Positions 49,073-57,432 are shown, counted from the stretch's first letter. The stretch is DNA of 64,000 nucleotides from an uncultured Senegalimassilia sp. (GCA_934630815.1 CAKTWI010000005.1:25400-89399), one strand, 5' to 3'. A program made the numbers and translations. Notes: generated by a model not told the origin, from the sequence alone.

Positions 49073-49561
49073 ATGGAGAAAACCCCGAACACATCGCCTG
49101 CTATCGCCGTGAGCGCCTGCCTGCTGGGCAGGCCGTGCCGCTACGACGGGTCCTCGAAGCCTGTCGACGCCGTGATGCGGCTTGGCCGTTGCTATAAGCT
49201 TGTTCCCATATGCCCTGAAGTTGCAGGGGGTCTTCCCGTGCCGCATCCGCCGTGCGAGATCGTCGCGGGGTCCCGTCCGGTGTGCGTGATGGATGCGAAT
49301 GGCAGCGACGTTACGCAGGCCTTCCATCTTGGCGCAAGCCGCTGCCTGGAGCAGTTGCGCGATGCCGATTGCCGGGTGGCCGTGCTCAAATCGAAAAGCC
49401 CTTCGTGCGGAAGCGGGTCGGTGTACGACGGAAGCTTCTCGGGCACGCTCGTGCCGGGGTGGGGCGTTGCCGCGCAGCTGTTCTGCGATGCGGGCATCAC
49501 GGTGCTCGATGAATCGCAGGTCCATAGGTTGAACGTGCCGCTTGGTCCTGCGCAGCCCTAA
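49073..49561 (+). CDS. DUF523 family protein
   Basis: 162-residue DUF523 (YbbK-type) protein. VSACLLGRPCRYDG at the start, PICPEVAGGLPVPHPPCEI in the middle and VLKSKSPSCGSGSVYDGSFSG near the end are the family's conserved Cys-containing motifs, suggesting a bound metal or iron-sulfur cluster; in some genomes this domain is fused to DUF1722. The function is unknown. No ribosome site is present and the -10 box abuts the start codon. Confidence 0.88.
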   Translation: MEKTPNTSPAIAVSACLLGRPCRYDGSSKPVDAVMRLGRCYKLVPICPEVAGGLPVPHPPCEIVAGSRPVCVMDANGSDVTQAFHLGASRCLEQLRDADCRVAVLKSKSPSCGSGSVYDGSFSGTLVPGWGVAAQLFCDAGITVLDESQVHRLNVPLGPAQP

Positions 49562-49711
49562 AGCAGCTGAGCTGCAAAGGTGCGCCCGGGCCTCCTTGTG
49601 CATGCCGTGGGGTGCCGTCTACCGCGCCGGCTTGTCCGTCGGCGGGGTGTATACTTCCCTAAACGAATAAGGCGGCGCTTTGCGCGCCGCATGAATATGA
49701 AAGGAATCGGT

Positions 49712-50170
49712 ATGCTGGTCACCAACCTTGCCCATGCGAACGGAAACGACTACCTCAACCAGCGCTTTGCCAAGGCCTATGCGTTCCTCGCGCAGGACGG
49801 CCTGGATGCCCTGCCGCTCGGCCGCAGCGAGATCGACGGCGACGACGTGTTCGCCAACGTACAGGAATACGACACCGTCGCCGCTGCTGAAAAGCAGATG
49901 GAAGCACATCGCGGTTACTACGACGTGCAGTTCGTCGTGTCCGGCCAGGAGCTTTTGCAGTACGCTCAGCTCGACGGGCTGTCCGAGTGCCAACCGTTCG
50001 ATGAGGAAAACGACTTCGGCCTGTACGAGACGCCCGAGGATTGCACGAACGTGGTCCTTCACGCCGGCGATCTGGCCGTTCTTGCGCCCGAGGATGCGCA
50101 TAAGCCCGGCTGCACGCTTGGCTCCGCGCCTTGCCATGTGCGCAAGATCGTCGTGAAGGTCCGCGCGTAA
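49712..50170 (+). CDS. YhcH/YjgK/YiaL family protein
   Basis: 152-residue cupin-like protein of the YhcH/YjgK/YiaL group, related to E. coli NanQ (YhcH), an anomerase for sialic acid, and to TabA. HRGYYDVQFVVSGQE (metal His and Asp), LAVLAPEDAHKPGC and CHVRKIVVKV are family motifs. AAAGGA fixes the start MLVTNLAHANG; an earlier in-frame start would add 44 residues. A TATACT box at 49650-49655 is the likely -10. No sialic-acid genes are near, so the substrate is open. Confidence 0.87.
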   Translation: MLVTNLAHANGNDYLNQRFAKAYAFLAQDGLDALPLGRSEIDGDDVFANVQEYDTVAAAEKQMEAHRGYYDVQFVVSGQELLQYAQLDGLSECQPFDEENDFGLYETPEDCTNVVLHAGDLAVLAPEDAHKPGCTLGSAPCHVRKIVVKVRA

Positions 50171-50195
50171 CAACCTCCTTCAATAAAGGAAGCAC

Positions 50196-51323
50196 ATGAA
50201 CAAGCAAGATCGCAAATATCTCAAGCGCCTGCTCGAGACTCCTTCGCCCACGGGCTGCGAGCAACGCATCGCCGCCATGGTTCGTGAGCGTATGGAGGGC
50301 GTTGCCGACCAGGTCACCACAGACGTCATGGGATCGGTCCATGCTCGCCTTGCAGGCGAAGGGGCGGCGCCGTCGCTCATGCTGGCCGCCCATATGGACG
50401 AGATCGGCCTGATGGTGGTCAACGTCTCCGATGACGGGTTTTTGTCGGTGGCCGCTATCGGCGGCGTTGACGCCGCTATTCTGCCGGGGCTTCGCGTGGA
50501 TGTGCACGCCTCTGGCGCCGAGTGTCCTTTGCGCGGCGTCGTCGGCCGCAAGCCCATCCACCTCATTTCGGCGGGTGAGCGCGACAAGGTCACGCCCTTG
50601 TCGGACCTCGTCATCGATCTGGGTCTTCCCGCCAAGAAGGTCAAGCGCCTGGTGAAGGTGGGCGACGTTATCACGTTCGGCGTGGGCTTCGAGCGCTTCG
50701 GGAAGAATATGGGCGTCTCGCGCGCTTTCGACGATAAATGCGGCGTGTGGGTCATCACGCGCGTGCTCGAGGAGCTGGCGGCTGTCGGCGGTTGCGCGGG
50801 TGATGTCACCTGTGCCTGCACGGTGCAGGAGGAGATCGGCACCCGTGGCGCCATCACCTCGGCGTTCGGCGTGCATCCCGATGTGGCGGTGGCCTTCGAT
50901 GTCACGCACGCCACCGACTACCCGGGCATCAGCCACGCCAAGTTCGGCGATATCAAGTGCGGTGGCGGCCCGGTTATCGGTCGCGGGCCCAATGTCAACC
51001 CGCAGGTGTTCGAGCGCCTCGTCCAGGCCGCTAAGACCGCGGGCATCCCCTATCAGGTAGAGGCCCTGCCCGGTCATTCCGGCACCGATGCCTGGCCCAT
51101 CCAGGTCAGCCGCTCCGGCATCCCCACGGGTTTGGTGTCTGTGCCGCTTCGCTATATGCATACGCCCACCGAGGTCATCTGTTTGGACGACCTTGATGCA
51201 ACCGTGGCCCTGTTCGTGCAGTTCGCGCGCGATCTGGAGTCCGGCGGCTCGTTCGTGCCTATGGCGGGTTGCGGCTCGGCGTCGCTCGATGCCTGCTCCG
51301 CACGTACTACGCAGGGGGAGTAG
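50196..51323 (+). CDS. M42 family metallo-aminopeptidase
   Basis: 375-residue aminopeptidase of the M42 (FrvX/YpdE, glutamyl-aminopeptidase-like) family, forming large cytoplasmic assemblies that trim peptides. Metal ligands lie in LAAHMDEIG, AFDDKCG, QEEIGTRGA and FDVTHATD; GHSGTDA and RYMHTPTEVI complete the site. GGAAGC lies before ATG. It is 25 nt after the YhcH gene and 4 nt before smpB, so it may share their transcript; peptide salvage after tmRNA tagging is a possible but unproven link. Confidence 0.92.
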   Translation: MNKQDRKYLKRLLETPSPTGCEQRIAAMVRERMEGVADQVTTDVMGSVHARLAGEGAAPSLMLAAHMDEIGLMVVNVSDDGFLSVAAIGGVDAAILPGLRVDVHASGAECPLRGVVGRKPIHLISAGERDKVTPLSDLVIDLGLPAKKVKRLVKVGDVITFGVGFERFGKNMGVSRAFDDKCGVWVITRVLEELAAVGGCAGDVTCACTVQEEIGTRGAITSAFGVHPDVAVAFDVTHATDYPGISHAKFGDIKCGGGPVIGRGPNVNPQVFERLVQAAKTAGIPYQVEALPGHSGTDAWPIQVSRSGIPTGLVSVPLRYMHTPTEVICLDDLDATVALFVQFARDLESGGSFVPMAGCGSASLDACSARTTQGE

Positions 51324-51327
51324 CGTC

Positions 51328-51792
51328 ATGAAAAAGCAAGCCCAAGACATCGCGCGCAACCGCAAGGCGCTGCACGATTACGAGGTTCTCGAAACCTACG
51401 AGGCCGGCATCGCCCTGACCGGTACTGAGGTGCGCTCGCTGCGCGACAACCATTGTCAGCTCACTGACTGCTTTGCGCTCATCCGCCACGGCGAGGTGTG
51501 GCTGCATGGCGTCCATATCCCCCCGTACGCCTTCGGCAACATCGCCAACCCCGATCCGGACCGCAAACGCAAGCTGCTGCTGCACAAAAACCAAATCCGC
51601 AAATTGGAGCAGCAGACCAAGGAAAAGGGCATGGCGCTTGTCCCGTTGAAGATGTACTTCAACAAAAGCTCGCTCGTTAAAGTCGAGCTGGCGGTGTGCC
51701 GCGGCAAGAAGAACTACGACAAGCGTGCCGCCATGGCCGAGCGCGACTCGAAGCGCGAGATCGAACGCGCGCTGAAGGAAAGGAGCCGTTGA
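51328..51792 (+). CDS. smpB: SsrA-binding protein SmpB
   Basis: 154-residue SmpB that brings tmRNA to stalled ribosomes. ARNRKALHDYEVLETYEAGIALTGTEVRSLRD is the beta-barrel core, followed by GVHIPPYAFGNIANPDPDRKRKLLLHKNQI and the basic C-terminal tail KKNYDKRAAMAERDSKREIERALKER that fits the mRNA channel. GGGGGAG is the ribosome site. The stop overlaps the start of the next small gene (TGATG), and ssrA lies about 500 nt downstream. Confidence 0.96.
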   Translation: MKKQAQDIARNRKALHDYEVLETYEAGIALTGTEVRSLRDNHCQLTDCFALIRHGEVWLHGVHIPPYAFGNIANPDPDRKRKLLLHKNQIRKLEQQTKEKGMALVPLKMYFNKSSLVKVELAVCRGKKNYDKRAAMAERDSKREIERALKERSR

Positions 51793-52208
51793 TGAGCGAT
51801 CAGGAAGCGCTGGAGGCTGAAGAGCAAATTTCGGAGCATGCTGTGCAAGATGCTTCCCAAGCTGATGAGACGCCTGCCGCCGAAGAAGACCTCGAGGTGG
51901 TCGAGCTCGAGCTTTCCGATGACGATATCGTGCGCTACCTCGAAGATGAAGATGGCAACCGCATCGGCTTCGTCATCATGGAAGACGGCGAGGAGGCCGA
52001 GTATCTCTATGTCGAGGACGACGAGGACGAGGATGCTGACGGCGAGGTTGCTGACGATGGCAGCTTGGGCATCACGCGCGACGGCGTGCAGCAGGCAACC
52101 GATGATATGAACGCCATCTTCAAGGACGGCGTTAAGATGGCGGCGGAATTCAAGGGCGCGTTCGATGACATTAAAAGCGCATTGGACTTCAGCTCTCTTT
52201 TGAAGTAA
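51792..52208 (+). CDS. acidic protein of unknown function between smpB and ssrA
   Basis: 138 residues with no family I recognise. Residues 1-35 are Glu/Asp/Ala rich; 36-80 contain ELELSDDDIVRYLEDEDGNRIGF, a more folded-looking stretch; 77-95 are an acidic run (EDDEDEDADGE); and 110-138 could be an amphipathic helix (NAIFKDGVKMAAEFKGAFDDIKSALDF). No signal peptide or membrane segment. It starts in overlap with the smpB stop, so translation is coupled. Its constant place in a trans-translation locus hints at, but does not prove, a role there. Confidence 0.75.
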   Translation: MSDQEALEAEEQISEHAVQDASQADETPAAEEDLEVVELELSDDDIVRYLEDEDGNRIGFVIMEDGEEAEYLYVEDDEDEDADGEVADDGSLGITRDGVQQATDDMNAIFKDGVKMAAEFKGAFDDIKSALDFSSLLK

Positions 52209-52246
52209 GATTATCTATCCGTTCGGCGGCTTGCCGCCGTGCACTT

Positions 52247-52252
52247 TGACAA
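52247..52252 (+). promoter_or_regulatory. putative -35 of ssrA
   Basis: Perfect TTGACA 44 nt before the tmRNA 5' end; the -10 at the right distance (GACTCG) is poor. Confidence 0.35.
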
Positions 52253-52295
52253 GGTGGACCGCAGCGTCCCGACTCGGCTGCAAAGCCGGCTTATC

Positions 52296-52665
52296 GGGGG
52301 CGACTGGTTTCGACATGGTATGTTTGAACTGAGGAGCAGGTCGTGGTCTCCTCGCCACGTTAAACAGGGGTACCGTCAAGTTAATTGGCAAGAACAACTC
52401 TCAGAGCGCTCCGGCGCTCGCCATGGCTGCCTAAACAGCGCCTGGCACGTCAACTCCGGGTTGTTCCCGGCTCGGACGCGACGTCATTTTAGGGGACTGC
52501 ATCGAAGCACGTGGACGGTATGGCTTCGATAAAGATCGAACCGACTAGGAACCTCAACGTTTGCCAGTTGACCGACGGGTTCCGAATTCCGATAACGGGA
52601 TAAGCTTGTAGAGCCTGAGGGATAATATAGTATGGACCGGAGTTCGATTCTCCGCGCCTCCACCA
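52296..52665 (+). ncRNA. ssrA: transfer-messenger RNA (tmRNA)
   Basis: 370-nt one-piece tmRNA. The 5' GGGGGCG pairs with 3' CGCCTCC, followed by the encoded ACCA; GACTGGTTTCGAC and GAGTTCGATTCTCC (T-arm) are typical. The tag reading frame runs from about 52387 to 52434 and encodes GKNNSQSAPALAMAA followed by TAA, with a hydrophobic AA end recognised by ClpXP-type proteases. The resume codon appears to be GGC rather than the usual GCA, though this needs experimental support. smpB lies upstream. Confidence 0.95.
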
Positions 52666-52673
52666 GCTTTTTC

Positions 52674-52714
52674 AGAACACTTGGCCTATAATCACAGGTC
52701 AGGTGTTCTTTTTT
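52674..52714 (+). terminator. terminator of ssrA
   Basis: 14-bp stem (including two G-U pairs) starting AGAACAC and ending GTGTTCT, then TTTTTT. Confidence 0.88.
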
Positions 52715-52852
52715 GTCTAAATAGATAGTGGACACATGTTGCACAAAAGCGCCGATTTCAGCCATCCTGTGCCAATGAGGGAATCGGCACCCCGATGGCC
52801 ATAATTATCGCGTTGAAAATATCCACAAGGTATCGCTCCTTGGGCATTACGT

Positions 52853-52861
52853 TGCTACAAT
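52853..52861 (+). promoter_or_regulatory. extended -10 of the L,D-transpeptidase gene
   Basis: TGCTACAAT about 34 nt before the start codon. Confidence 0.5.
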
Positions 52862-52894
52862 GAATCTATCTACACCCTATTCAGCGAGAGCATC

Positions 52895-54529
52895 ATGAGC
52901 AACGAACAAAACGATAAAGTTTCGCGCGGGCGTCACGTCGCTCCAAACGATATCCCTTCCATTTATTCCGATAACGATAACCAGCCCGGCGGCTTCATCC
53001 CGCAGCAGGTGCATGGTCAGCAAACCAGGCAGGCTTATCCGCAGTATGCGCAAAACGCTCACCAGGGCTATGCGCCTTCCGGTATGCAAATACCTCCCAC
53101 AGGCGTTTCCCGGCCCAAGAAACACGTTGGGAAGGTGCTCGGAATCGTCGCGGCCTGCTTGGTGGCTGTCCTTGTAGTCGCATATTGCGGCGTGGCGCTG
53201 TATTTCGGCAGTCACTTCATGCCCAACACGAAGATCGGCAATCTCGATGCATCGCTTATGTCGACGGCGGATGCCGAAAAGGCACTTGCCAATGAGGTGA
53301 ACTCTTACAAGCTCACCATTACCGGCAACGGCTTCAATCTTACGGTCTCGGCTAAGGATGCCGGCGTCGATTTCGACGCAGCCGAAGCGGTTAAAGAGGC
53401 GTACTCCGCATACAACGAATGGCTGTGGCCCGTCGAGCTTACGCGCAGCCATGATGCCACCGGCGCCATGATCAGCTCTTATAATGATTCCGGCCTTGAA
53501 CAAACCGTGTCCGCAGCAGTCGCTGCATTCAACGAATCCGCTACGCAGCCTCTCAATGCTACGGTTGCTTATGATTCTAAATCCGGTTCCTTTACCGTTT
53601 GCAAGGAAGTCGCCGGCACCGCCCTTGATGCGTCGAAGGTCATGGCCGCCGCCGATACCGCGCTCGCCGAGCTTGATCCCAAAGTCGTGCTCTCGTCCGA
53701 GCAGCTGTTGCAGCCTATGGTGTTTTCCACCGATCCTCGCCTGAAAACCGCCGCCGAGCAGGCTAACACCATGATCGGTGCCGATATCGTGCTGACCATG
53801 GGCAAGTCCACTGCTGCGGAAGTCGATGCCGATCTCATTTCGCAATGGGTCACCGTCGACGAAAACGTGCAGGCCGTTCTTGATGAGGAGGCCATGCGAG
53901 CATGGGTCGACAAGCTCGCCGCCGATTGCGACACCGTCGGCACCACGCGTACCTACACGCGCGCCGATGGCAAGACCATTACGGTTTCCGGCGGTGTGTA
54001 CGGCTGGTCCATCGACTACGATGCGCTTATGGACTTGGTGGTCAACGGGGTCAAGGAGGGCCTTGTTGAAACCGTCGAGATTCCCAACGCTACTAGCGGC
54101 GATGCGTACAACGGCGTTGGCGGTCGCGACTGGGGCAACCGCTATATCGACATCGACCTTGCCGAGCAGCACGTCTATTTCTACGATGATTCCGGCGCGT
54201 TGGTCTGGGAGTCCGACTGCATCTCCGGCATCCCCGACGGTACGCACGATACTAGCGTTGGCGTGTATTGGATGAATGCGATGCAAAGTCCTGGCAAGCT
54301 CACCGGTTATGAGAACGGCCAGAAGATTTATGAATCAACCGTTCAGTACTGGATGCCCTTCGACGGTAACGCCATCGGCTTGCATGATGCCGATTGGCAG
54401 CCTGATTTCGGTGGAACCATGTACAAGGACGGTTACGGCAGCCATGGCTGCGTGAACTTGCCTCCGGCGAAAGCCAAGGAGCTGTACTCGCTTATCCACT
54501 CCGGCGACTGCGTGGTCAGCCACTGGTGA
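52895..54529 (+). CDS. YkuD-type L,D-transpeptidase
   Basis: 544 residues. A cytoplasmic Gln/Pro-rich N-terminus of about 75 residues is followed by a membrane anchor (about 88-110, GIVAACLVAVLVVAYCGVAL), an extracellular region with putative peptidoglycan-binding (PG_binding_4-like) repeats, and a C-terminal YkuD domain (about 410-544). The catalytic motif is IGLHDADW...SHGCVNLPPAKAKELY with the nucleophilic Cys and two His. Such enzymes make 3-3 cross-links in peptidoglycan. RBS is weak (GAGAGC). Confidence 0.92.
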   Translation: MSNEQNDKVSRGRHVAPNDIPSIYSDNDNQPGGFIPQQVHGQQTRQAYPQYAQNAHQGYAPSGMQIPPTGVSRPKKHVGKVLGIVAACLVAVLVVAYCGVALYFGSHFMPNTKIGNLDASLMSTADAEKALANEVNSYKLTITGNGFNLTVSAKDAGVDFDAAEAVKEAYSAYNEWLWPVELTRSHDATGAMISSYNDSGLEQTVSAAVAAFNESATQPLNATVAYDSKSGSFTVCKEVAGTALDASKVMAAADTALAELDPKVVLSSEQLLQPMVFSTDPRLKTAAEQANTMIGADIVLTMGKSTAAEVDADLISQWVTVDENVQAVLDEEAMRAWVDKLAADCDTVGTTRTYTRADGKTITVSGGVYGWSIDYDALMDLVVNGVKEGLVETVEIPNATSGDAYNGVGGRDWGNRYIDIDLAEQHVYFYDDSGALVWESDCISGIPDGTHDTSVGVYWMNAMQSPGKLTGYENGQKIYESTVQYWMPFDGNAIGLHDADWQPDFGGTMYKDGYGSHGCVNLPPAKAKELYSLIHSGDCVVSHW

Positions 54530-54553
54530 TAGCTGCTCGACGGTGAATGTTCA

Positions 54554-54590
54554 GACGCCCTGCAAGCGATGCTTGCAGGGCGTCTTCTGT
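54554..54590 (+). terminator. terminator of the L,D-transpeptidase gene
   Basis: Perfect 14-bp stem (54554-54567 with 54571-54584) and TTCTGTT tail; the minus-strand side lacks a T-run. Confidence 0.87.
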
Positions 54591-54610
54591 TCGCGATGGC
54601 TGATGCCCCG

Positions 54611-55096
54611 TTAGACGACGGTCAAATCAACGCATTCCACGGGCACGACGCGCTGCAGTTCGCTCAGTGGCGTTTGAATCTGGCATCCAATGCGGCCGCC
54701 CGAGAACATGATTCGGTCGTATAGCTCGGCCGTTTCATCGATGAAGGTGGGGAAGAGCTTCTTCATTCCCACGGGGCTGCAGCCGCCGTGGATGTATCCA
54801 GTTAGCCCTAACAGGTCGCGGGATTTCACCATTGCGATGGATTTCTCTCCGGCAGCGCGAGCCGCCTTCTTCAAATCAAGCTCGCAGGCAACGGGAATCA
54901 TGAACACGAAATGCTGGCCAGATTTTCCCTGAGTGACCAACGTCTTGAACACGCAGTCCGGATCCTGTTCCAAAAGCGCCGCAACTTCCACTCCGGACAG
55001 CGCTTCGGGGCATTCGAAGAAGCGCGTGTCGAAATCGGCGTGCGCCGCCTCCATTTCACGTATAGCATTGGTTTTGCGGTCTTTTTCCTTCGACAT
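54611..55096 (-). CDS. ybaK: YbaK/EbsC-type Cys-tRNA(Pro) deacylase
   Basis: 161-residue YbaK-like protein that removes Cys from mischarged tRNA-Pro. CVFKTLVTQGKSGQHFVFMIPVACELDLKKAARAAGEKSIAM (with the catalytic Lys region), GCSPVGMKKLFPTFIDETA and SGGRIGCQIQTPLSELQRV are family motifs. AAGGGAG precedes ATG at 55096; an in-frame start at 55135 is less supported. Its gene converges with the transpeptidase gene and diverges from murI. Confidence 0.92.
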   Translation of the reverse strand: MSKEKDRKTNAIREMEAAHADFDTRFFECPEALSGVEVAALLEQDPDCVFKTLVTQGKSGQHFVFMIPVACELDLKKAARAAGEKSIAMVKSRDLLGLTGYIHGGCSPVGMKKLFPTFIDETAELYDRIMFSGGRIGCQIQTPLSELQRVVPVECVDLTVV

Positions 55097-55196
55097 GATC
55101 AGCTGCTCCCTTTTCTGGAACTTTTCGCCTGTCATGCAGGTTAGCAGATACTATGGCACCCGCCGCGCATTTCAGAAAGCGCCCGCAAGCATGCGC

Positions 55197-55202
55197 TATA
55201 CT
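55197..55202 (+). promoter_or_regulatory. -10 box of murI, probable leaderless start
   Basis: TATACT ends 6 nt before ATG at 55209; no ribosome site is visible. Confidence 0.5.
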
Positions 55203-55208
55203 GAACGC

Positions 55209-56078
55209 ATGGATATCATGCAAACATTCGATAACGCGCCTATCGGTGTGTTCGATTCAGGGTTCGGCGGGCTTACCGTAGCGCGCGAGATCGCGAAGGC
55301 GCTGCCCGAAGAATCTATCATCTACGTAGGCGATTCAGCGCGTTGCCCCTATGGTCCGCGCAGCCTTTCCGAGGTGGATGGATTCGTCCAACAAATCGGC
55401 TCATGGCTGGTGCAGCGCGGGGTCAAGCTCATCGTCATCGCGTGCAACACCGCTACTGCAGCGGGTTTGGCTCATGCCCAGCAAACGTTCCCCGTTCCCG
55501 TCATAGGCGTTGTGGAACCTGGTGCGCGCGCCGCTGCGCACGCAACGCGCAATAAGCGTGTCGGGGTCATCGCCACGAAGGCGACGGTGGAGTCCGATGC
55601 CTATACGAAGGCGATCCGCCATCTTGATGCGGGAATCACCGTGTTTTCCACCGCTACGCCGCGATTCGTCGAGATTGCCGAGCAGGGCATCCGCATGGCG
55701 GAGGGTCCTATCGAGAACTATACTTCGCTTGCATCGAAGGTCTATATCCGACCTCCGTTCCAGGCTATCGCCAAAGAGTATCTGGAACCGTTGCGGCGTT
55801 GCCAAATCGATACGCTCGTCCTTGGCTGCACACATTTTCCGTTGCTCAAGGCGCTGATCGGTGGTGTGGTGGGGCACGAAGTCACGCTAATTTCGTCGGC
55901 GAAGGAAGCGGCTCGCGATGTCACCGAGATCTTGGATCGTCATCACCAACGTGCTCAGGCGGGTCACAAAGCTGAGTACGAGTTCAATACCACTGGCGAT
56001 GATGTCGCGGAGTTCCAAAGCTTCGGCAGCCGTGCATTCTGCATGCCTATCACCAACGTTTCGCATATCGAATTCTAA
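55209..56078 (+). CDS. murI: glutamate racemase
   Basis: 289-residue cofactor-independent racemase giving D-glutamate for peptidoglycan. PIGVFDSGFGGLTVAREI holds the N-terminal acid, IACNTATAAGL the first catalytic Cys, and LVLGCTHFPLL the second. Length is slightly above average. The ATG at 55209 is chosen because it directly follows the -10 box; ATG at 55218 is possible. The far longer in-frame ORF from 54933 runs across ybaK and is not used. Confidence 0.94.
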   Translation: MDIMQTFDNAPIGVFDSGFGGLTVAREIAKALPEESIIYVGDSARCPYGPRSLSEVDGFVQQIGSWLVQRGVKLIVIACNTATAAGLAHAQQTFPVPVIGVVEPGARAAAHATRNKRVGVIATKATVESDAYTKAIRHLDAGITVFSTATPRFVEIAEQGIRMAEGPIENYTSLASKVYIRPPFQAIAKEYLEPLRRCQIDTLVLGCTHFPLLKALIGGVVGHEVTLISSAKEAARDVTEILDRHHQRAQAGHKAEYEFNTTGDDVAEFQSFGSRAFCMPITNVSHIEF

Positions 56079-56107
56079 GAACAACGTTTGGTCTCGAAAG
56101 GAACCTT

Positions 56108-56710
56108 ATGAAAACCGTGCTCATCGCCAGCAATAACGCTCACAAGGCCGTCGAAATCGCCGAAGCGCTTGATTTTCCCGGTTGGGAGTTTAAAACCCTC
56201 AAGCAGGCGGGCGTTCACTCCGATCCCGTCGAGGATGCCGAGACCTTTCTGGGCAACGCTCGTATCAAAGCCCAGGCGGCTCAGCAGACTAGCGGCGGGA
56301 TGGCTGTGCTAGCAGACGATTCCGGCCTGGAAGTCGATGCGCTTGATGGCGCTCCCGGCGTGCATTCTGCGCGATATGCCGGCGAACCGTGCGACGATGC
56401 CGCAAACAACGCAAAGCTGCTCGATGCGCTTGCAGACGTCGAGGATGAGCGGCGCAGCGCACGTTTCGTGTGCCACCTGGTTTACCTTGATGAGCAGGGT
56501 AGGGAATTCGACGCCCGTGGAACGGTTGAGGGCCGTATAGCCTATGAGCCGCAGGGGAATAACGGGTTCGGCTACGACCCGTTATTCCTGCCCGAGGTAT
56601 TTGACTTCAAACGCTCGCTCGGCCAGGCGCTTCCCGAAGAGAAGAACTCGATTTCCCATCGAGGCAACGCCCTTCGTGAACTTCGCGCGAAATTGTCTGA
56701 AAACGCGTAG
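56108..56710 (+). CDS. rdgB: dITP/XTP pyrophosphatase
   Basis: 200-residue RdgB/HAM1 enzyme that removes inosine and xanthosine triphosphates. LIASNNAHKAVEI, ETFLGNARIKAQAA, LADDSGLEVDALDGAPGVHSARYAG, GNNGFGYDPLFLPE and ISHRGNAL are family motifs. AAAGGAAC lies before ATG. murI-rdgB is a common pair in Gram-positive genomes; the gap is 29 nt. Two tRNA genes follow. Confidence 0.95.
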   Translation: MKTVLIASNNAHKAVEIAEALDFPGWEFKTLKQAGVHSDPVEDAETFLGNARIKAQAAQQTSGGMAVLADDSGLEVDALDGAPGVHSARYAGEPCDDAANNAKLLDALADVEDERRSARFVCHLVYLDEQGREFDARGTVEGRIAYEPQGNNGFGYDPLFLPEVFDFKRSLGQALPEEKNSISHRGNALRELRAKLSENA

Positions 56711-56716
56711 AAAGTC

Positions 56717-56725
56717 TGCTATACT
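56717..56725 (+). promoter_or_regulatory. extended -10 of tRNA-Pro/tRNA-Gly
   Basis: TGCTATACT 19 nt before the tRNA-Pro 5' end, just after the rdgB stop codon. Confidence 0.6.
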
Positions 56726-56744
56726 AGCTGGGCTGTTTGGATGT

Positions 56745-56821
56745 CGGGACGTGGCGCAGCCTGGTAGCGCGCCTGCTTTGGGAGCAGGATGTCGCAGGTT
56801 CGAATCCTGTCGTCCCGACCA
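56745..56821 (+). tRNA. tRNA-Pro (TGG)
   Basis: 77-nt cloverleaf with CCA; acceptor CGGGACG pairs with CGTCCCG; anticodon loop TTTGGGA gives TGG for proline codons CCA/CCG. Confidence 0.96.
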
Positions 56822-56824
56822 GTC

Positions 56825-56898
56825 GCGGGTGTGGTTCAATGGTAGAACTGAAGCCTTCCAAGCTTCTAACGCGGGTTCGATTCCCGTCACCCGCTCCA
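56825..56898 (+). tRNA. tRNA-Gly (TCC)
   Basis: 74-nt cloverleaf with CCA, 3 nt after tRNA-Pro; acceptor GCGGGTG pairs with CACCCGC; anticodon loop CTTCCAA gives TCC, reading GGA/GGG. Confidence 0.96.
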
Positions 56899-56908
56899 CT
56901 AAAACCCC

Positions 56909-56939
56909 AGGCCAGAGCTTATCGGTTCTGGCCTTTTTT
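56909..56939 (+). terminator. terminator of the tRNA-Pro/tRNA-Gly unit
   Basis: AGGCCAGA / TCTGGCCT stem followed by TTTTTT. Confidence 0.9.
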
Positions 56940-57071
56940 GTTTGTGCGCCAAGCTGCGGGCCAAATCCGAAAGAAACTTCAAACCCTGCTGTGTCGGGAG
57001 CTGCGTTACCAGGTCCTGTCCCTCAGCCGCGCATCAGCCTTCAAGTGTGCGAACGATCCTCAAAAAGTGGT

Positions 57072-57087
57072 TGCGGATAGATCAGCG
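57072..57087 (+). repeat. direct repeat, copy 1
   Basis: TGCGGATAGATCAGCG, identical to 57199-57214; similarity continues for a few nt (A/G TCT T/C GC). Confidence 0.75.
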
Positions 57088-57198
57088 ATCTTGCTGTGTG
57101 CGTGCAATCGCAGCTTTTCGTCGATGACGCTATCGTAGGAATAACGGGCTGAATCAGCCTTAAGGCGCGCATATTGTCCGAAAACCCGAATCGAAAGA

Positions 57199-57214
57199 TG
57201 CGGATAGATCAGCG
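57199..57214 (+). repeat. direct repeat, copy 2
   Basis: Second copy of the 16-bp unit, 127 nt after the first. Confidence 0.75.
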
Positions 57215-57237
57215 GTCTCGCCGAACGTAGCTGGTCT

Positions 57238-57265
57238 CTGCGTTATATCGTTGACGATATCGCAG
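57238..57265. repeat. palindrome
   Basis: ATATCGT-TG-ACGATAT flanked by CTGCG and CGCAG, with 2 unpaired nt on one side. No T-run; may be an operator or part of an RNA. Confidence 0.55.
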
Positions 57266-57432
57266 TAACGGTGGGGTCTTGCAAGAGCACTTTGCGCGCA
57301 GGAAATTCGATGTGAAACAGCGTTTCCTTTTGGAAACCATGCAATGGAGCATCTGGTTTGTAAGGCATGGGGAAGTTGACCATCGTCGAAGCAGCGCGTG
57401 AGCGAGTCAAGATGCACTCAGCTTTCGACAAC

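Larger units (their letters stand above)
56940..57432. other. gene-free region between tRNA genes
   Basis: About 490 nt with no protein gene I can support; the ORFs here lack ribosome sites and family resemblance. It contains a 16-bp direct repeat (57072-57087 and 57199-57214) and a palindrome (57238-57265). Composition is less GC-rich than the neighbours. Confidence 0.6.
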
